64,000 nt of DNA from Thermoanaerobacterium sp. CMT5567-10. Its GTDB lineage: Bacteria > Bacillota > Thermoanaerobacteria > Thermoanaerobacterales > Thermoanaerobacteraceae. Of this stretch, positions 43,506 to 52,461 are shown piece by piece. The translations under genes and the position numbers were made by a program. Each line of letters starts with the position of its first letter. Positions within the stretch are counted from its first letter, which is position 1. The notes beneath the pieces were generated by a model that was not told the origin of the DNA, searched no databases, and was given only the letters and a program-made list of their open reading frames with translations. Location: positions 2,780,501 to 2,844,500 of the forward strand of contig NZ_CP130558.2 of the NCBI RefSeq assembly GCF_030534315.2, written 5' to 3'.

Positions 43506-44405
43506 ATGTTAAAAAGTAAAGCGGTCAAAGTTTTGTTAGCTGTATTGATGATTGTCAGTGTGTTTGTTTTTTCTGCGTGCGGTTCAAATTCTAACAATGC
43601 AGGAAATAATACAGCAAATCAATCAAATGGTAGTCAGGATATTTCTGGTTCTGCAACAGCGGTTGGTTCTACGGCTTTACAGCCTTTGGTAGAACAAGCA
43701 GCAACATTATTTCACCAAAAATATCCTAATGCCACTATCAATGTCCAAGGCGGCGGTAGTGGTACAGGTTTAACACAAGTATCACAAGGTGCAGCAGATA
43801 TAGGTAATTCAGATATATTTGCAGAAGAAAAATCAGGTATCGATGCTAAGTCATTAGTTGATCACAAGGTGGCAGTCGTTGGTTTTGCTGTCGTAGTCAA
43901 TAAAGATGTGACTGTAGATAATCTGACACAGCAGCAATTAGTTGATATATTCACAGGAAAAATAAAAAATTGGAAAGATGTAGGCGGACAAGACGAACCG
44001 ATAGTAGTAATTAATAGGCCTACAAGTTCTGGAACGAGGGCAACTTTTAAGAAAATCGTATTAGGCGGTCAAGATGAGGTACAAGGATTAGCATTGACAG
44101 AAGATGCATCAGGTACTGTTAGAAAGACGGTTGCTGAAAAGAAAGGTGCAATAAGTTATCTTGCATTCTCATATGTTGATGATTCTGTAAAAGCATTAAA
44201 ATACAATGGTGTCGAGCCCACAAAGGAAAATGTCATAAATGGCAAATATCCAATAGCATCGTATGAGCACATGTATACTAAAGGTGAGCCCACTGGTGTT
44301 GTTAAAGCATTCTTAGACTTTATGATGTCTGACGAAGTCCAAAAAGGACCTGCAGAGAAACTTGGATTTATAAACATAAATGACATGAAAGTAACTTTAA
44401 AATAA
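43506..44405 (+). CDS. pstS: Phosphate-binding lipoprotein PstS
   Basis: A 299-residue substrate-binding protein of the high-affinity phosphate ABC transporter. The lipoprotein signal ends in the lipobox FSAC (Cys about residue 26), followed by an Asn/Ser-rich linker. Phosphate-site motifs are visible: SATAVGSTALQPL, GGGSGTGLTQV and NRPTSSGTRATF. TTGGAGGTG precedes the ATG. It is preceded by a PhoP-box array and followed by a hairpin and the chemoreceptor gene rather than directly by pstC. Confidence 0.95.
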   Translation: MLKSKAVKVLLAVLMIVSVFVFSACGSNSNNAGNNTANQSNGSQDISGSATAVGSTALQPLVEQAATLFHQKYPNATINVQGGGSGTGLTQVSQGAADIGNSDIFAEEKSGIDAKSLVDHKVAVVGFAVVVNKDVTVDNLTQQQLVDIFTGKIKNWKDVGGQDEPIVVINRPTSSGTRATFKKIVLGGQDEVQGLALTEDASGTVRKTVAEKKGAISYLAFSYVDDSVKALKYNGVEPTKENVINGKYPIASYEHMYTKGEPTGVVKAFLDFMMSDEVQKGPAEKLGFININDMKVTLK

Positions 44406-44429
44406 AATACAAAAGAATAAGAATATTTG

Positions 44430-44459
44430 ATAAGAGCTGGTATTTATACTAGCTCTTAT
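44430..44459 (+). terminator. Hairpin between pstS and the chemoreceptor gene
   Basis: ATAAGAGCT / AGCTCTTAT 9-bp perfect stem with a 12-base loop and a short ATATTT tail that runs into the next ribosome site. It may be a partial terminator reducing expression after pstS. Confidence 0.6.
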
Positions 44460-44476
44460 ATTTAGGAGAGAAACAC

Positions 44477-46156
44477 ATGAAAAAGATAAGTATATCTAAT
44501 CTTAGAATAAAAACAAAAATGATACTCCTTTTTTCTGTCCTCATATTAATATCAATAACGATTGTCGGATGTACTACATATACAATTACTAAAAATTACA
44601 TAGTCAATGATATAGAGCACAGCTTGTCAAGTTCTACTAAAACAATGATAAATCAGATTTCACTTCTCGAAGGAGCATATAATTCAAGTGAATTTGGAGC
44701 TAAACTTCAGTATGTAATTGAAAGCGAAAAAGCTGATTATGATATTAGAGGCCTTAAACCGCAGATTTTTATTTTTGATAAGCAATTTAATTCCATAAGA
44801 TGGCAAGATGGGAGTTTAAAAAAAGAAAAAAGCAGTATAATTGATAAGTCTGAAATTACAAAAATGTTTAAAAACAATAATGGTTTAATCCACACTAAAT
44901 TGAACAATAATAGTGTATTAATCAGCTATAGATATATCATTGAAAAAGACTGGCTTTACGTTATTATAGTCAGTGAAAATGCTTATTTAAAACCTGTAGC
45001 CGAAATCAAATATGTAACAATTTTAATAGGTATCTTATCTTTAATTCTTGCATTTTTATTGTCAATGATAGGTACTAAAGGTATTACAGAACCTCTGATA
45101 AGATTGCAAAGAGTTTTCAGCAAAATCTCAACAGGTGATCTGAGAACAGTATCTGATATTAAGTCAGGTAGTCTTGAAATAATTGATATTTCAAATAGCG
45201 TGAATCATATGGTTTCAAATTTAAGAGATACAGTTATAAAGATCTATAAGATAATTGAAGGGTTGAATACACATGCTGAGGATTTTAAAGATGTTTCTGA
45301 AATTTCTATAGATAAGACGAAAGAGATATTTGAGAGCATAAAAGAGATATCATCAGGTTCTGAAAAGCAAAAAGCCGCAATTGAAAATACGACAAATAAT
45401 ATCCTTGAGATAGAATCTGTGGCTAATTCGATGATAACAAATGTGGATAAGACAGTAGATTCTGCAAAAGCGATGAATGAAACTGCTTTGATGGGTCTAA
45501 ATGCAATTGAGGATGTTGCTGAAAATATGAAAGCAATTAGCCTAAGCGTTGAGGATACATATGAATTGTTTAAAAGATTGGTAGCTAATTCAAAAAAAAT
45601 AAACGACATTGTAGATATTATTAGGAACATATCAAAGCAGACACATCTTCTTTCTTTAAATGCAGCGATTGAGGCTGCAAAAGCTAAAGAATATGGAAGA
45701 GGTTTTAGCGTAGTAGCCACTGAAATAAGGAAACTGTCTGAGGATTCTGAAAATGCAATCACAGAAGCATCAGGTATTTTGTCTGAAATACTAAATGAAA
45801 TAAATGGTGCTAATTTACGTATAGAGAGAGAAAGGGATGCGATTACCAAGGGATTATTGATAAGTGAAAAAGCTGAAGGCAATTTTAAAGATATTTATCG
45901 AAATATAGAAACGACTAGAGAAAATATATTTGGATTGGAAGGGCAAATCAAAAAAGTCATGGAATATATTGACAAAATAATGTCGGAGGCATTAATAGTA
46001 AAAGAAATATCGGCAGGTTTTAACCAAAGCACTAGCGATGTTGAAAAAAACATCGATGAGGAGTATGGCATGATGGTTAAACTTGAAAAAGCTACAAAAG
46101 ATTTAATAGGCTATGCCGAAATGCTAAATAGTGCAGTCAAAGATTTTAAAATTTGA
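44477..46156 (+). CDS. Methyl-accepting chemotaxis protein inside the pst locus
   Basis: A 559-residue receptor. It has a membrane helix (about 14-35), an extracytoplasmic sensor region of about 145 residues (single Cache-like), a second helix (about 180-200), HAMP (about 202-255) and a cytoplasmic signalling coiled coil with hairpin tip KQTHLLSLNAAIEAAKAKEY then GRGFSVVATEIRKLSED, the CheA/CheW contact. TTAGGAGAG precedes the ATG. It lies between pstS and pstC, flanked by two PhoP-box arrays, so it is probably expressed under phosphate starvation. It may sense phosphate or PstS-bound phosphate, which is inference. Confidence 0.9.
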   Translation: MKKISISNLRIKTKMILLFSVLILISITIVGCTTYTITKNYIVNDIEHSLSSSTKTMINQISLLEGAYNSSEFGAKLQYVIESEKADYDIRGLKPQIFIFDKQFNSIRWQDGSLKKEKSSIIDKSEITKMFKNNNGLIHTKLNNNSVLISYRYIIEKDWLYVIIVSENAYLKPVAEIKYVTILIGILSLILAFLLSMIGTKGITEPLIRLQRVFSKISTGDLRTVSDIKSGSLEIIDISNSVNHMVSNLRDTVIKIYKIIEGLNTHAEDFKDVSEISIDKTKEIFESIKEISSGSEKQKAAIENTTNNILEIESVANSMITNVDKTVDSAKAMNETALMGLNAIEDVAENMKAISLSVEDTYELFKRLVANSKKINDIVDIIRNISKQTHLLSLNAAIEAAKAKEYGRGFSVVATEIRKLSEDSENAITEASGILSEILNEINGANLRIERERDAITKGLLISEKAEGNFKDIYRNIETTRENIFGLEGQIKKVMEYIDKIMSEALIVKEISAGFNQSTSDVEKNIDEEYGMMVKLEKATKDLIGYAEMLNSAVKDFKI

Positions 46157-46167
46157 GTTTTAAAAAT

Positions 46168-46206
46168 TTAACATAAAATTAACATAAATTTTACATTACC
46201 TTAATG
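46168..46206 (+). promoter_or_regulatory. PhoP box array upstream of pstC
   Basis: Four repeats, TTAACA (46168), TTAACA (46179), TTTACA (46190) and TTAATG (46201), each 11 bp apart. A TATAAT lies at 46230-46235, 37 bp before the pstC start codon, so the spacing to the -10 is longer than at pstS. Confidence 0.85.
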
Positions 46207-46272
46207 AATATTTTTTTTTATTTTGCTACTATAATTAGAGTATTGTCGAAAATTTATAGTAGGAGGTAAAAA

Positions 46273-47178
46273 ATGTCTGAAAACTATGACAAAAGACGAA
46301 AAGTATTTGACATGATTGGTAGAACGTATGCTTTTATTTGTGCTTTTTTATTGATAGTTATAACTGTATCGATTTTTTACTTTGTTGCTACGAAAGGCTT
46401 GTCTACGTTTATAATAGATAAGCGTTCGATTAAAGAATTTTTGTTTGGTACACTTTGGAAGCCTGATAGACCAAATGATCAAGGAGGTCCAGCTATAGGT
46501 TCTTTGCAATTTATACTGGGATCTGTTTTTGTCTCTGTTTTCGCAATATTGATAAGTACACCTCTCAGTATATCTGCTGCAATTTTTATGGTAGAAATAG
46601 CGAAAAAATTTGGGAGAAATTTATTACAGCCAGCGATGGAGATATTTGTAGGCATTCCATCCGTCGTCTACGGGTGGATAGGACTTACTGTTTTAGTTCC
46701 TTTTATAAGCAAATACTTTGGCGGGTTAGGGTTCAGCATGTTAGCCGGCATATTAGTGCTTACGATAATGGTACTGCCAACAATAACAAGTGTTAGCACT
46801 GATGCCATAAAATCATTGCCATGGGAAATTAGAGAAGCTTCATATGCACTTGGTGCAACTAGGTGGCAGACAATACGAAAAGTTGTATTACCTGCTGCTA
46901 AACCTGGCATACTAACAGCAGTAGTATTAGGACTAGCTCGCGCTTTTGGTGAGGCTTTAGCAGTTCAGATGGTTATTGGAAATAGCCCTTCACTTCCTTT
47001 TTCGTTCCTGCAGCCTATGTCGACGATTACATCTATTATCACAATGGATATGGCTAACACAGTTACTGGTTCAACGTGGAACAATGCACTGTGGTCATTA
47101 GCTTTGCTGTTACTCCTTATATCTTTTGGATTTATTTTAATAATAAGGCTTGTTGGTAGGAGGAGTATGTATAAATGA
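46273..47178 (+). CDS. pstC: Phosphate ABC transporter permease PstC
   Basis: A 301-residue permease with six membrane helices and a type I ABC importer domain. The coupling-helix (EAA) motif is present (EIREASYALGATRWQTIRKVVLP, about residues 185-207), and LWKPDRPNDQGGPAIGS in the first outer loop is typical of PstC. AGGAGGT precedes the ATG. Its last codons overlap the pstA start (ATGA). Confidence 0.95.
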   Translation: MSENYDKRRKVFDMIGRTYAFICAFLLIVITVSIFYFVATKGLSTFIIDKRSIKEFLFGTLWKPDRPNDQGGPAIGSLQFILGSVFVSVFAILISTPLSISAAIFMVEIAKKFGRNLLQPAMEIFVGIPSVVYGWIGLTVLVPFISKYFGGLGFSMLAGILVLTIMVLPTITSVSTDAIKSLPWEIREASYALGATRWQTIRKVVLPAAKPGILTAVVLGLARAFGEALAVQMVIGNSPSLPFSFLQPMSTITSIITMDMANTVTGSTWNNALWSLALLLLLISFGFILIIRLVGRRSMYK

Positions 47179-48062
47179 AATCAAAATTTTATGATAAATT
47201 AGCGACGATTTATTTTTACTTAGTTGCTGTATTAATTGTATTGTTTTTGGTAGCTCTAATAGGTTATATTTTGTATCAAGGCAGAAGCGAACTAAACTTG
47301 CATTTTATATTGACACCTCCAAAATTCATGGAAAAAGGTGGAGGTATAGCACCGCAGATATTTAATTCACTGCTGCTTTTAGTTATTACATTGATTATTT
47401 CAGTTCCAATAGGTATTGGAGCTGGACTGTATATGGCAGAGTATGCCAGGCCTGGCAAGATAACAGAGCTAATAAGATTGTCAACGGAAACTTTATCGTC
47501 ACTGCCATCAATTGTAGTAGGTCTTTTTGGACTTTTAATTTTTGTAAATATGCTTCATTGGGGATATTCATTGATATCTGGTGCTTTAGCATTGACAGTT
47601 TTGAATTTACCTGTAATGGCCCGTGTCAGCGAAGATTCAATAAGGAGTGTTTCATCATCATTGAAAGAAGCCAGCTTTGCATTAGGCTCTACTAAATGGC
47701 AGACGATAGTGCGAGTATTAATTCCATCTGCTTTGCCAGGGCTTATAACAGGCATAATACTAACTTCTGGCAGAATTTTTGGCGAAGCTGCAGCCCTTTT
47801 GTACACAGCAGGCATGAGTACTCCGCCGCTTAATTTTAATGTTTTAAACCCTGCAAATCCTGCATCTCCGTTTTATCCTTTCAGAGCAGCTGAAACTTTG
47901 GCTGTGTACATTTGGAAGGTAAATAGTGAAGGGCTTGCACCAGATGCTAGACAGATTGCCGATGGCTCTGCAGCCGTTCTTCTTATAATAGTTCTTCTTT
48001 TTAATATTTTAGCACGTTGGCTTGGAAATACTTTATATAGAAAAATGACAGGCGGAAAATAA
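47175..48062 (+). CDS. pstA: Phosphate ABC transporter permease PstA
   Basis: A 295-residue permease partner of PstC with six helices. It has FMEKGGGIAPQIFNS in the first loop and an EAA coupling motif (SLKEASFALGSTKWQTIVRV). The start overlaps the pstC stop. pstB follows after 39 bp with its own ribosome site (AAAGGGGAA). Confidence 0.95.
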   Translation: MKSKFYDKLATIYFYLVAVLIVLFLVALIGYILYQGRSELNLHFILTPPKFMEKGGGIAPQIFNSLLLLVITLIISVPIGIGAGLYMAEYARPGKITELIRLSTETLSSLPSIVVGLFGLLIFVNMLHWGYSLISGALALTVLNLPVMARVSEDSIRSVSSSLKEASFALGSTKWQTIVRVLIPSALPGLITGIILTSGRIFGEAAALLYTAGMSTPPLNFNVLNPANPASPFYPFRAAETLAVYIWKVNSEGLAPDARQIADGSAAVLLIIVLLFNILARWLGNTLYRKMTGGK

Positions 48063-48101
48063 TGTGATATAATTCATAAAAAGAAAGGGGAAACCTTATT
48101 C

Positions 48102-48851
48102 ATGAAAAAGATTGAAGTAAGGGATCTTGATTTATATTATGGGCAAATGCAAGCTCTTAAGAAGGTAAATATAGATGTTGAAGAAAACAGCGTAATGGCG
48201 CTTATTGGTCCATCAGGTTGTGGAAAATCTACGTTTTTAAGGACTTTAAACAGGATGAATGACCTTATAGATGGTGTTACAATAAAAGGAACTGTTATGA
48301 TTGACAATCAAAACATATATAAGGATGTAGATGCTATAGAGCTTAGGAAGCGTGTAGGAATGGTGTTTCAGAAGCCTAATCCATTTCCTATGACGATATA
48401 TGATAATATTGCATATGGTCCACGAATACACGGTCAAAAAAATAAAAAAATATTAAACGAAATAGTTGAAAAAAGTTTAAAAGATGCAGCACTTTGGGAT
48501 GAAGTAAAAGATAGATTAAATGATTCTGCATTAGGATTATCAGGCGGACAGCAGCAGAGATTGTGTATTGCAAGGACACTAGCGATTGAGCCTGAGATTA
48601 TATTGATGGATGAGCCGACGTCAGCACTTGATCCTATTTCAACTATGAAAATAGAAGAATTGATTGATCAATTAAAGAATAAATATACTATTGTCATAGT
48701 AACACACAACATGCAACAGGCAGGAAGAATATCTGACTCAACATCATTTTTCTTAAACGGTGAAATAATAGAAACAGGAAAAACAGAAGATATCTTCTAT
48801 AATCCACGTGATAAGAGAACAGAGGATTATATAACAGGAAGATTTGGTTAA
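48102..48851 (+). CDS. pstB: Phosphate ABC transporter ATPase PstB
   Basis: A 249-residue ATPase with Walker [10 protein letters not shown] (about residues 36-44), a Q-loop ([14 protein letters not shown]), signature LSGGQQQRL (about 149-157), Walker [13 protein letters not shown] and the H-loop THNMQQA. The length is standard. It energises PstCA and, with PhoU, is thought to pass the phosphate signal to PhoR. Confidence 0.97.
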   Translation: MKKIEVRDLDLYYGQMQALKKVNIDVEENSVMALIGPSGCGKSTFLRTLNRMNDLIDGVTIKGTVMIDNQNIYKDVDAIELRKRVGMVFQKPNPFPMTIYDNIAYGPRIHGQKNKKILNEIVEKSLKDAALWDEVKDRLNDSALGLSGGQQQRLCIARTLAIEPEIILMDEPTSALDPISTMKIEELIDQLKNKYTIVIVTHNMQQAGRISDSTSFFLNGEIIETGKTEDIFYNPRDKRTEDYITGRFG

Positions 48852-48865
48852 AAGGAGGTGTTACT

Positions 48866-49522
48866 GTGAACAGAACTCATTTTGAAAAAGAGTTAGAGGA
48901 TTTACATTATGATATCCTTAAAATGGGGGCTCTTGTGGAAGAAGCTATTGGCAATTCTATTTTATCATTGATAAACCATGATGCTGAATTAGCGAGAAAG
49001 GTTATTGAGCAAGATGATAGAATAGATAAAAAAGAGGTTGAAATTGATGACAGATGTTCAAGGATTATTTTAACACAGCAGCCATTAGCAAAGGACTTGA
49101 GAATTGTTTTAACAGGGTTAAAAATAAATACTGATTTAGAAAGAATGGCGGATCATGCAGTAGATATTGCTAAAACAACAATTAGAATAGCAGATCAGAC
49201 ATATATAAAGCCTCTTATTGATATTCCGAGAATGAGTGATGTTGTCAGAGAAATGGTTAAACTATCGCTTGATTCGTATGTAAATCAAGATACGGAGCTA
49301 GCTAGGACTATTAATCAAAAAGATGATATTGTAGATGGTCTGTACAAGCAAATTTTTAGGGAGCTCCTTACGTACATGATAGAAGACCACAAAAATATAG
49401 ATCAAGCGACTCAATTTTTGTTCGTAGCCCGCTACTTAGAGAGGATAGCAGATCATGCTACAAACATATGCGAATGGGTAATCTATTTAGAAAGCGGTCA
49501 GCATATAGATTTAAATGAATAA
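48866..49522 (+). CDS. phoU: Phosphate signalling protein PhoU
   Basis: A 218-residue all-helical protein with two PhoU repeats (DRIDKKEVEIDDRC, then LARTINQKDDIVDGLYKQI; metal-binding acidic residues in both) and the family sequence YLERIADHATNICEWVIY. The start is GTG 48866 with AAGGAGGTG. It inhibits PhoR when phosphate is plentiful, by analogy. It is the last gene of the pst operon and is followed by a terminator. Confidence 0.95.
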   Translation: MNRTHFEKELEDLHYDILKMGALVEEAIGNSILSLINHDAELARKVIEQDDRIDKKEVEIDDRCSRIILTQQPLAKDLRIVLTGLKINTDLERMADHAVDIAKTTIRIADQTYIKPLIDIPRMSDVVREMVKLSLDSYVNQDTELARTINQKDDIVDGLYKQIFRELLTYMIEDHKNIDQATQFLFVARYLERIADHATNICEWVIYLESGQHIDLNE

Positions 49523-49541
49523 AAATCTAAAGCACTTTTAT

Positions 49542-49565
49542 AACACCTTTTTAGGTGTTTTTTTT
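49542..49565 (+). terminator. Terminator after phoU
   Basis: AACACCT / AGGTGTT 7-bp stem followed by a run of eight Ts. Confidence 0.9.
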
Positions 49566-49615
49566 GTATACTTTTTTTAAAAATGCAAAAGATATTATAA
49601 AAAGAGGTGATTTAA

Positions 49616-50329
49616 ATGCCACTTGCTTATATAATATTATCAATTACGGGTTTATTTGTATTGTTTGGCTTTGCACACAGAGTCCTTGACAGAATGAAGA
49701 TGACTGATACATGGGCATTAATCATAATAATCGGTATGATCATTGGTACTTTTTTACCAGCGATACCACTTGGCAAAAAGATGTCTATAAATATTGGCGG
49801 TGCTATCATACCTGCAGCTGTAGCAGTTTATCTATTCATAAAAGCAGAAAGAGGTGCTGAGAGAACAAATGCCTTAGTATCGTCAATATTGGCGGGAACA
49901 GCAGTGTTTTTAGCAGGAAGATTATTGCCGAGCGAGCCTGAAGCTATGTTCATTGAGCCAAATTATGTTTATGGTATTGTCAGTGGCCTGATTGCATATT
50001 TGTTTGGCAGGTCAAGAAGATGTGCATTTATTGCTGGTGTCATGGGAGTTATTTTAAGCGATGTTGCGCAAGGCTTGATAAATATTATTTTGGCAAGACC
50101 GGGAACTATTTCTGTTGGAGGTGCAGGTGCTTTTGATACAGTTGTCATATCCATGATAGTTGCTGTTTTCTTCTCAGAGATATTAGGCGAAACGAGGGAG
50201 AAGATACAAGGAGGAACTGCAAAAAAGAACACAGAGCCCCATTTGACAAGTAGCCTATTAAGTGAAAATGAAATAAAGGCGATAAAAGAAAAATATCGCA
50301 AAAAGGACAGTGATGATGATGAGAAATAA
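49616..50329 (+). CDS. DUF1614-like membrane protein
   Basis: A 237-residue polytopic protein with about seven helices in the first 195 residues, then a charged cytoplasmic tail (LLSENEIKAIKEKYRKKDSDDDEK). The pattern resembles the DUF1614 family found next to SpoIIP-type genes in clostridia. AGAGGTGA precedes the ATG. It overlaps the following SpoIIP-like gene by about 17 bases, implying coupled translation and a joint role. The function is unknown; the family assignment is from memory, without a search. Confidence 0.65.
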   Translation: MPLAYIILSITGLFVLFGFAHRVLDRMKMTDTWALIIIIGMIIGTFLPAIPLGKKMSINIGGAIIPAAVAVYLFIKAERGAERTNALVSSILAGTAVFLAGRLLPSEPEAMFIEPNYVYGIVSGLIAYLFGRSRRCAFIAGVMGVILSDVAQGLINIILARPGTISVGGAGAFDTVVISMIVAVFFSEILGETREKIQGGTAKKNTEPHLTSSLLSENEIKAIKEKYRKKDSDDDEK

Positions 50330-51440
50330 AAAAGCAATCGCATTGTTAATAATGTTTGCTTTAATGTCTTTACCATTTATAAAAATAAATGCAGATGATT
50401 GGAGTGGCAAAGAAGGTGGTTATTATACAGTCTATCTAGACAATTCAAACAAGGTGCTTTTCAGGATTTCATGGGACTTAAATGTAAATGATCAATATTT
50501 GTCACACGATAATAAGATGTACAAAATAATTAAAGTTGATAAGAAAAATGATAAAGCATATGCAAAATATATTGAAACAGTAAAGTTGCCTAATATAGAT
50601 ATAGAAAAAGTATCGCAAGTGATGGCTCAAAAAACAGGTGAAAGAAAAATAGCTATGTATTCAACTCACAGTGATGAATCATATATACCAACAGATGGTG
50701 CATCTAGTATTTATGGACATGGCGGCATATACAAAGTCGATGCTTCATTAAGCAATGCCTTATCAAATAAAGGCATCAAGACATTTGTTGATCAAACATT
50801 GTATTTGCCGCATGATGCTATGGCATACAGAAGGTCTAGAGTGGGGGCATTAAAGCTCTTAAAAAACGACAAACCAGATTTGCTCCTTGATATTCATAGA
50901 GATGCTGCGCCATATCAAGATTATATAAGAAAAATAGGTGGTACAAATGCCACAGGCGTGAGGCTAGTCCTTGGCAGGACAAATGCAAATCTGAAGGCTA
51001 ATCAAGATTTGGCATTTAGAATAAAAGCTATCGCTGATAAAGAATACCCGAATCTAGTGAAAGATATTTTTTATGGAAGCGGTGATTACAATCAGGACTT
51101 AACTCCTAATTCATTGCTTTTGGAATTTGGAACAGATACACATACGAGGCAAAGAGCAGAAGAGTCAGCAAAATTTATGGCAGATGTATTGACAAAAGCA
51201 GTATATGGCACTGACGAAAAAAAGCAGGTTGGAGCTCTTACCAATACACAAAAAGGTACACCATCACAGAACAATTCTGCGGGATGGGGAATATGGATTC
51301 TAATTGGGGTTGCTGTTTTTTCAATCGTCGGATTCATGTTTTTAAGTACAGGTGGACGAGAAATGATTGCAAAATTGAAAGATGCAACAAAGAAGGAGTT
51401 TAGCAGTTTTTTAGGAAAGTTTAATAAAGATAAAAAGTGA
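50313..51440 (+). CDS. spoIIP: SpoIIP-like peptidoglycan amidase/endopeptidase
   Basis: A protein of about 375 residues. Signal-like N-terminus, a small N-terminal domain (about 25-105), then the SpoIIP catalytic domain (about 115-295) with YSTHSDESY, DIHRDAAP and LLLEFGTDTHTRQRAE, matching the zinc-site regions. A C-terminal membrane helix (about 330-352) and basic tail follow. SpoIIP works with SpoIID during engulfment. The exact start among GTG 50310 and ATG 50313/50316/50319 is unclear; AAAAGGAC favours 50313 or 50316. The C-terminal anchor is unusual against B. subtilis SpoIIP, so it may be a paralogue. Confidence 0.8.
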   Translation: MMMRNKKAIALLIMFALMSLPFIKINADDWSGKEGGYYTVYLDNSNKVLFRISWDLNVNDQYLSHDNKMYKIIKVDKKNDKAYAKYIETVKLPNIDIEKVSQVMAQKTGERKIAMYSTHSDESYIPTDGASSIYGHGGIYKVDASLSNALSNKGIKTFVDQTLYLPHDAMAYRRSRVGALKLLKNDKPDLLLDIHRDAAPYQDYIRKIGGTNATGVRLVLGRTNANLKANQDLAFRIKAIADKEYPNLVKDIFYGSGDYNQDLTPNSLLLEFGTDTHTRQRAEESAKFMADVLTKAVYGTDEKKQVGALTNTQKGTPSQNNSAGWGIWILIGVAVFSIVGFMFLSTGGREMIAKLKDATKKEFSSFLGKFNKDKK

Positions 51441-51444
51441 TATC

Positions 51445-51466
51445 AATTGGTGCATATGCACCAATT
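51445..51466 (+). terminator. Palindromic terminator after the SpoIIP-like gene
   Basis: A 22-bp perfect palindrome (AATTGGTGCAT arm) ending in TTTTAAATATTT. Confidence 0.65.
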
Positions 51467-51496
51467 TTAAATATTTAAGATTATGTGGTGGTTAAG

Positions 51497-51937
51497 TTGA
51501 AAGTAATATATTACAGCTATTATGGATGCTATTCGTCAGTTATTGCAGCATACATTCATATAAAAATTATAAAAGATAAAGTTGATAAAGATGTATTTTT
51601 TAGTATTCCAGAGATTTTAAAAACAGACTACGGGGAATTAAAATATATCGGAATTGATGAAAACTACCATGAAATATATACAATTGGAATGAAAAATTTT
51701 AGCGATAACATAAAGAAAACCCTTGAGGGGCTTAGGAAAATATTTAATATGGAATATGATAAGCTGATATTTGTAGATACAAGTAAATTTGAACCTAAAT
51801 GTATGAAACTATTTTTATATCTCAGGAAAACATCAATTTTCAGAACTCCTGCAGAGTGTATTTTGTACTATTTATTTATTAAAAAATTAGATGAAATAAA
51901 GAACTTTGTCTTAGATTTAAAACTTAATTATATGTGA
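51497..51937 (+). CDS. DUF3189 family protein (divergent copy)
   Basis: A 146-residue protein. YYSYYGCYSSVIAAYIHIKI matches the start of DUF3189 proteins (usually CYGGAHSSV...IH), and the rest follows the same plan (GIDENYHEIYTIGMKN). The start TTG 51497 has GGTGG 7 bp before. It is paralogous to the next gene, which starts 8 bp downstream, but is more divergent, with the GxxHSS region reading GCYSS. Function unknown. Confidence 0.75.
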   Translation: MKVIYYSYYGCYSSVIAAYIHIKIIKDKVDKDVFFSIPEILKTDYGELKYIGIDENYHEIYTIGMKNFSDNIKKTLEGLRKIFNMEYDKLIFVDTSKFEPKCMKLFLYLRKTSIFRTPAECILYYLFIKKLDEIKNFVLDLKLNYM

Positions 51938-51945
51938 GGGTAAAT

Positions 51946-52410
51946 ATGATTATAGCGTATATTTGTTATGGAAGTGCCCATTCATCTATTGTTGCTGCGT
52001 CTATCCATGTTGGTTTGCTTCCAAGTGACAGAATTCCAACTTTTGATGAAATTTTATCTATGCCTCATTATGATTTAACAGATGGCAATCAAATAGGAAT
52101 TCCATTTTACATGGGAATCGACGAGTACGACAATGACGTCTATGCAATAGGTGCTAAAAGCGGAAGAAAAATAATGATGAAAGCTGTAAGAAGTTTTTTA
52201 AAAGAATCTGGAATTGGTGAAAATGAAATAATGCTGATAGATACACTACCTGCCATTGGATTGTTGACAAAACTGGGTGGCATGACATCTAGAAGATTTA
52301 AAATCATATCTGTGGGACGGCCGTTTACTGTATATGGAATAATTAAAAAGTACAATAACTTTTTGGACATAGTAAATAAAGTAAAATCAAGACTAAAAGA
52401 GCTTGACTAA
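51946..52410 (+). CDS. DUF3189 family protein
   Basis: A 154-residue protein with the canonical start YICYGSAHSSIVAASIHVGL and MGIDEYDNDVYAIGAKSG in the middle. DUF3189 occurs almost only in spore-forming clostridia and has no known function. ATG 51946 has GTGAGGG upstream. It is the second of a tandem pair, probably cotranscribed with it, between a SpoIIP-like gene and a DUF512 radical-SAM gene. Confidence 0.85.
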   Translation: MIIAYICYGSAHSSIVAASIHVGLLPSDRIPTFDEILSMPHYDLTDGNQIGIPFYMGIDEYDNDVYAIGAKSGRKIMMKAVRSFLKESGIGENEIMLIDTLPAIGLLTKLGGMTSRRFKIISVGRPFTVYGIIKKYNNFLDIVNKVKSRLKELD

Positions 52411-52461
52411 GTTCTCCTATTAATTCATAATATTATTGGATATTTTATAGGAGGAAAGTAA

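Noticed and set aside
45244-45882. Minus-strand open frame of 212 codons opposite the chemoreceptor gene
   Set aside because: It is the complement of the coiled-coil region of the receptor. It is hydrophobic only because the sense strand is rich in charged codons.
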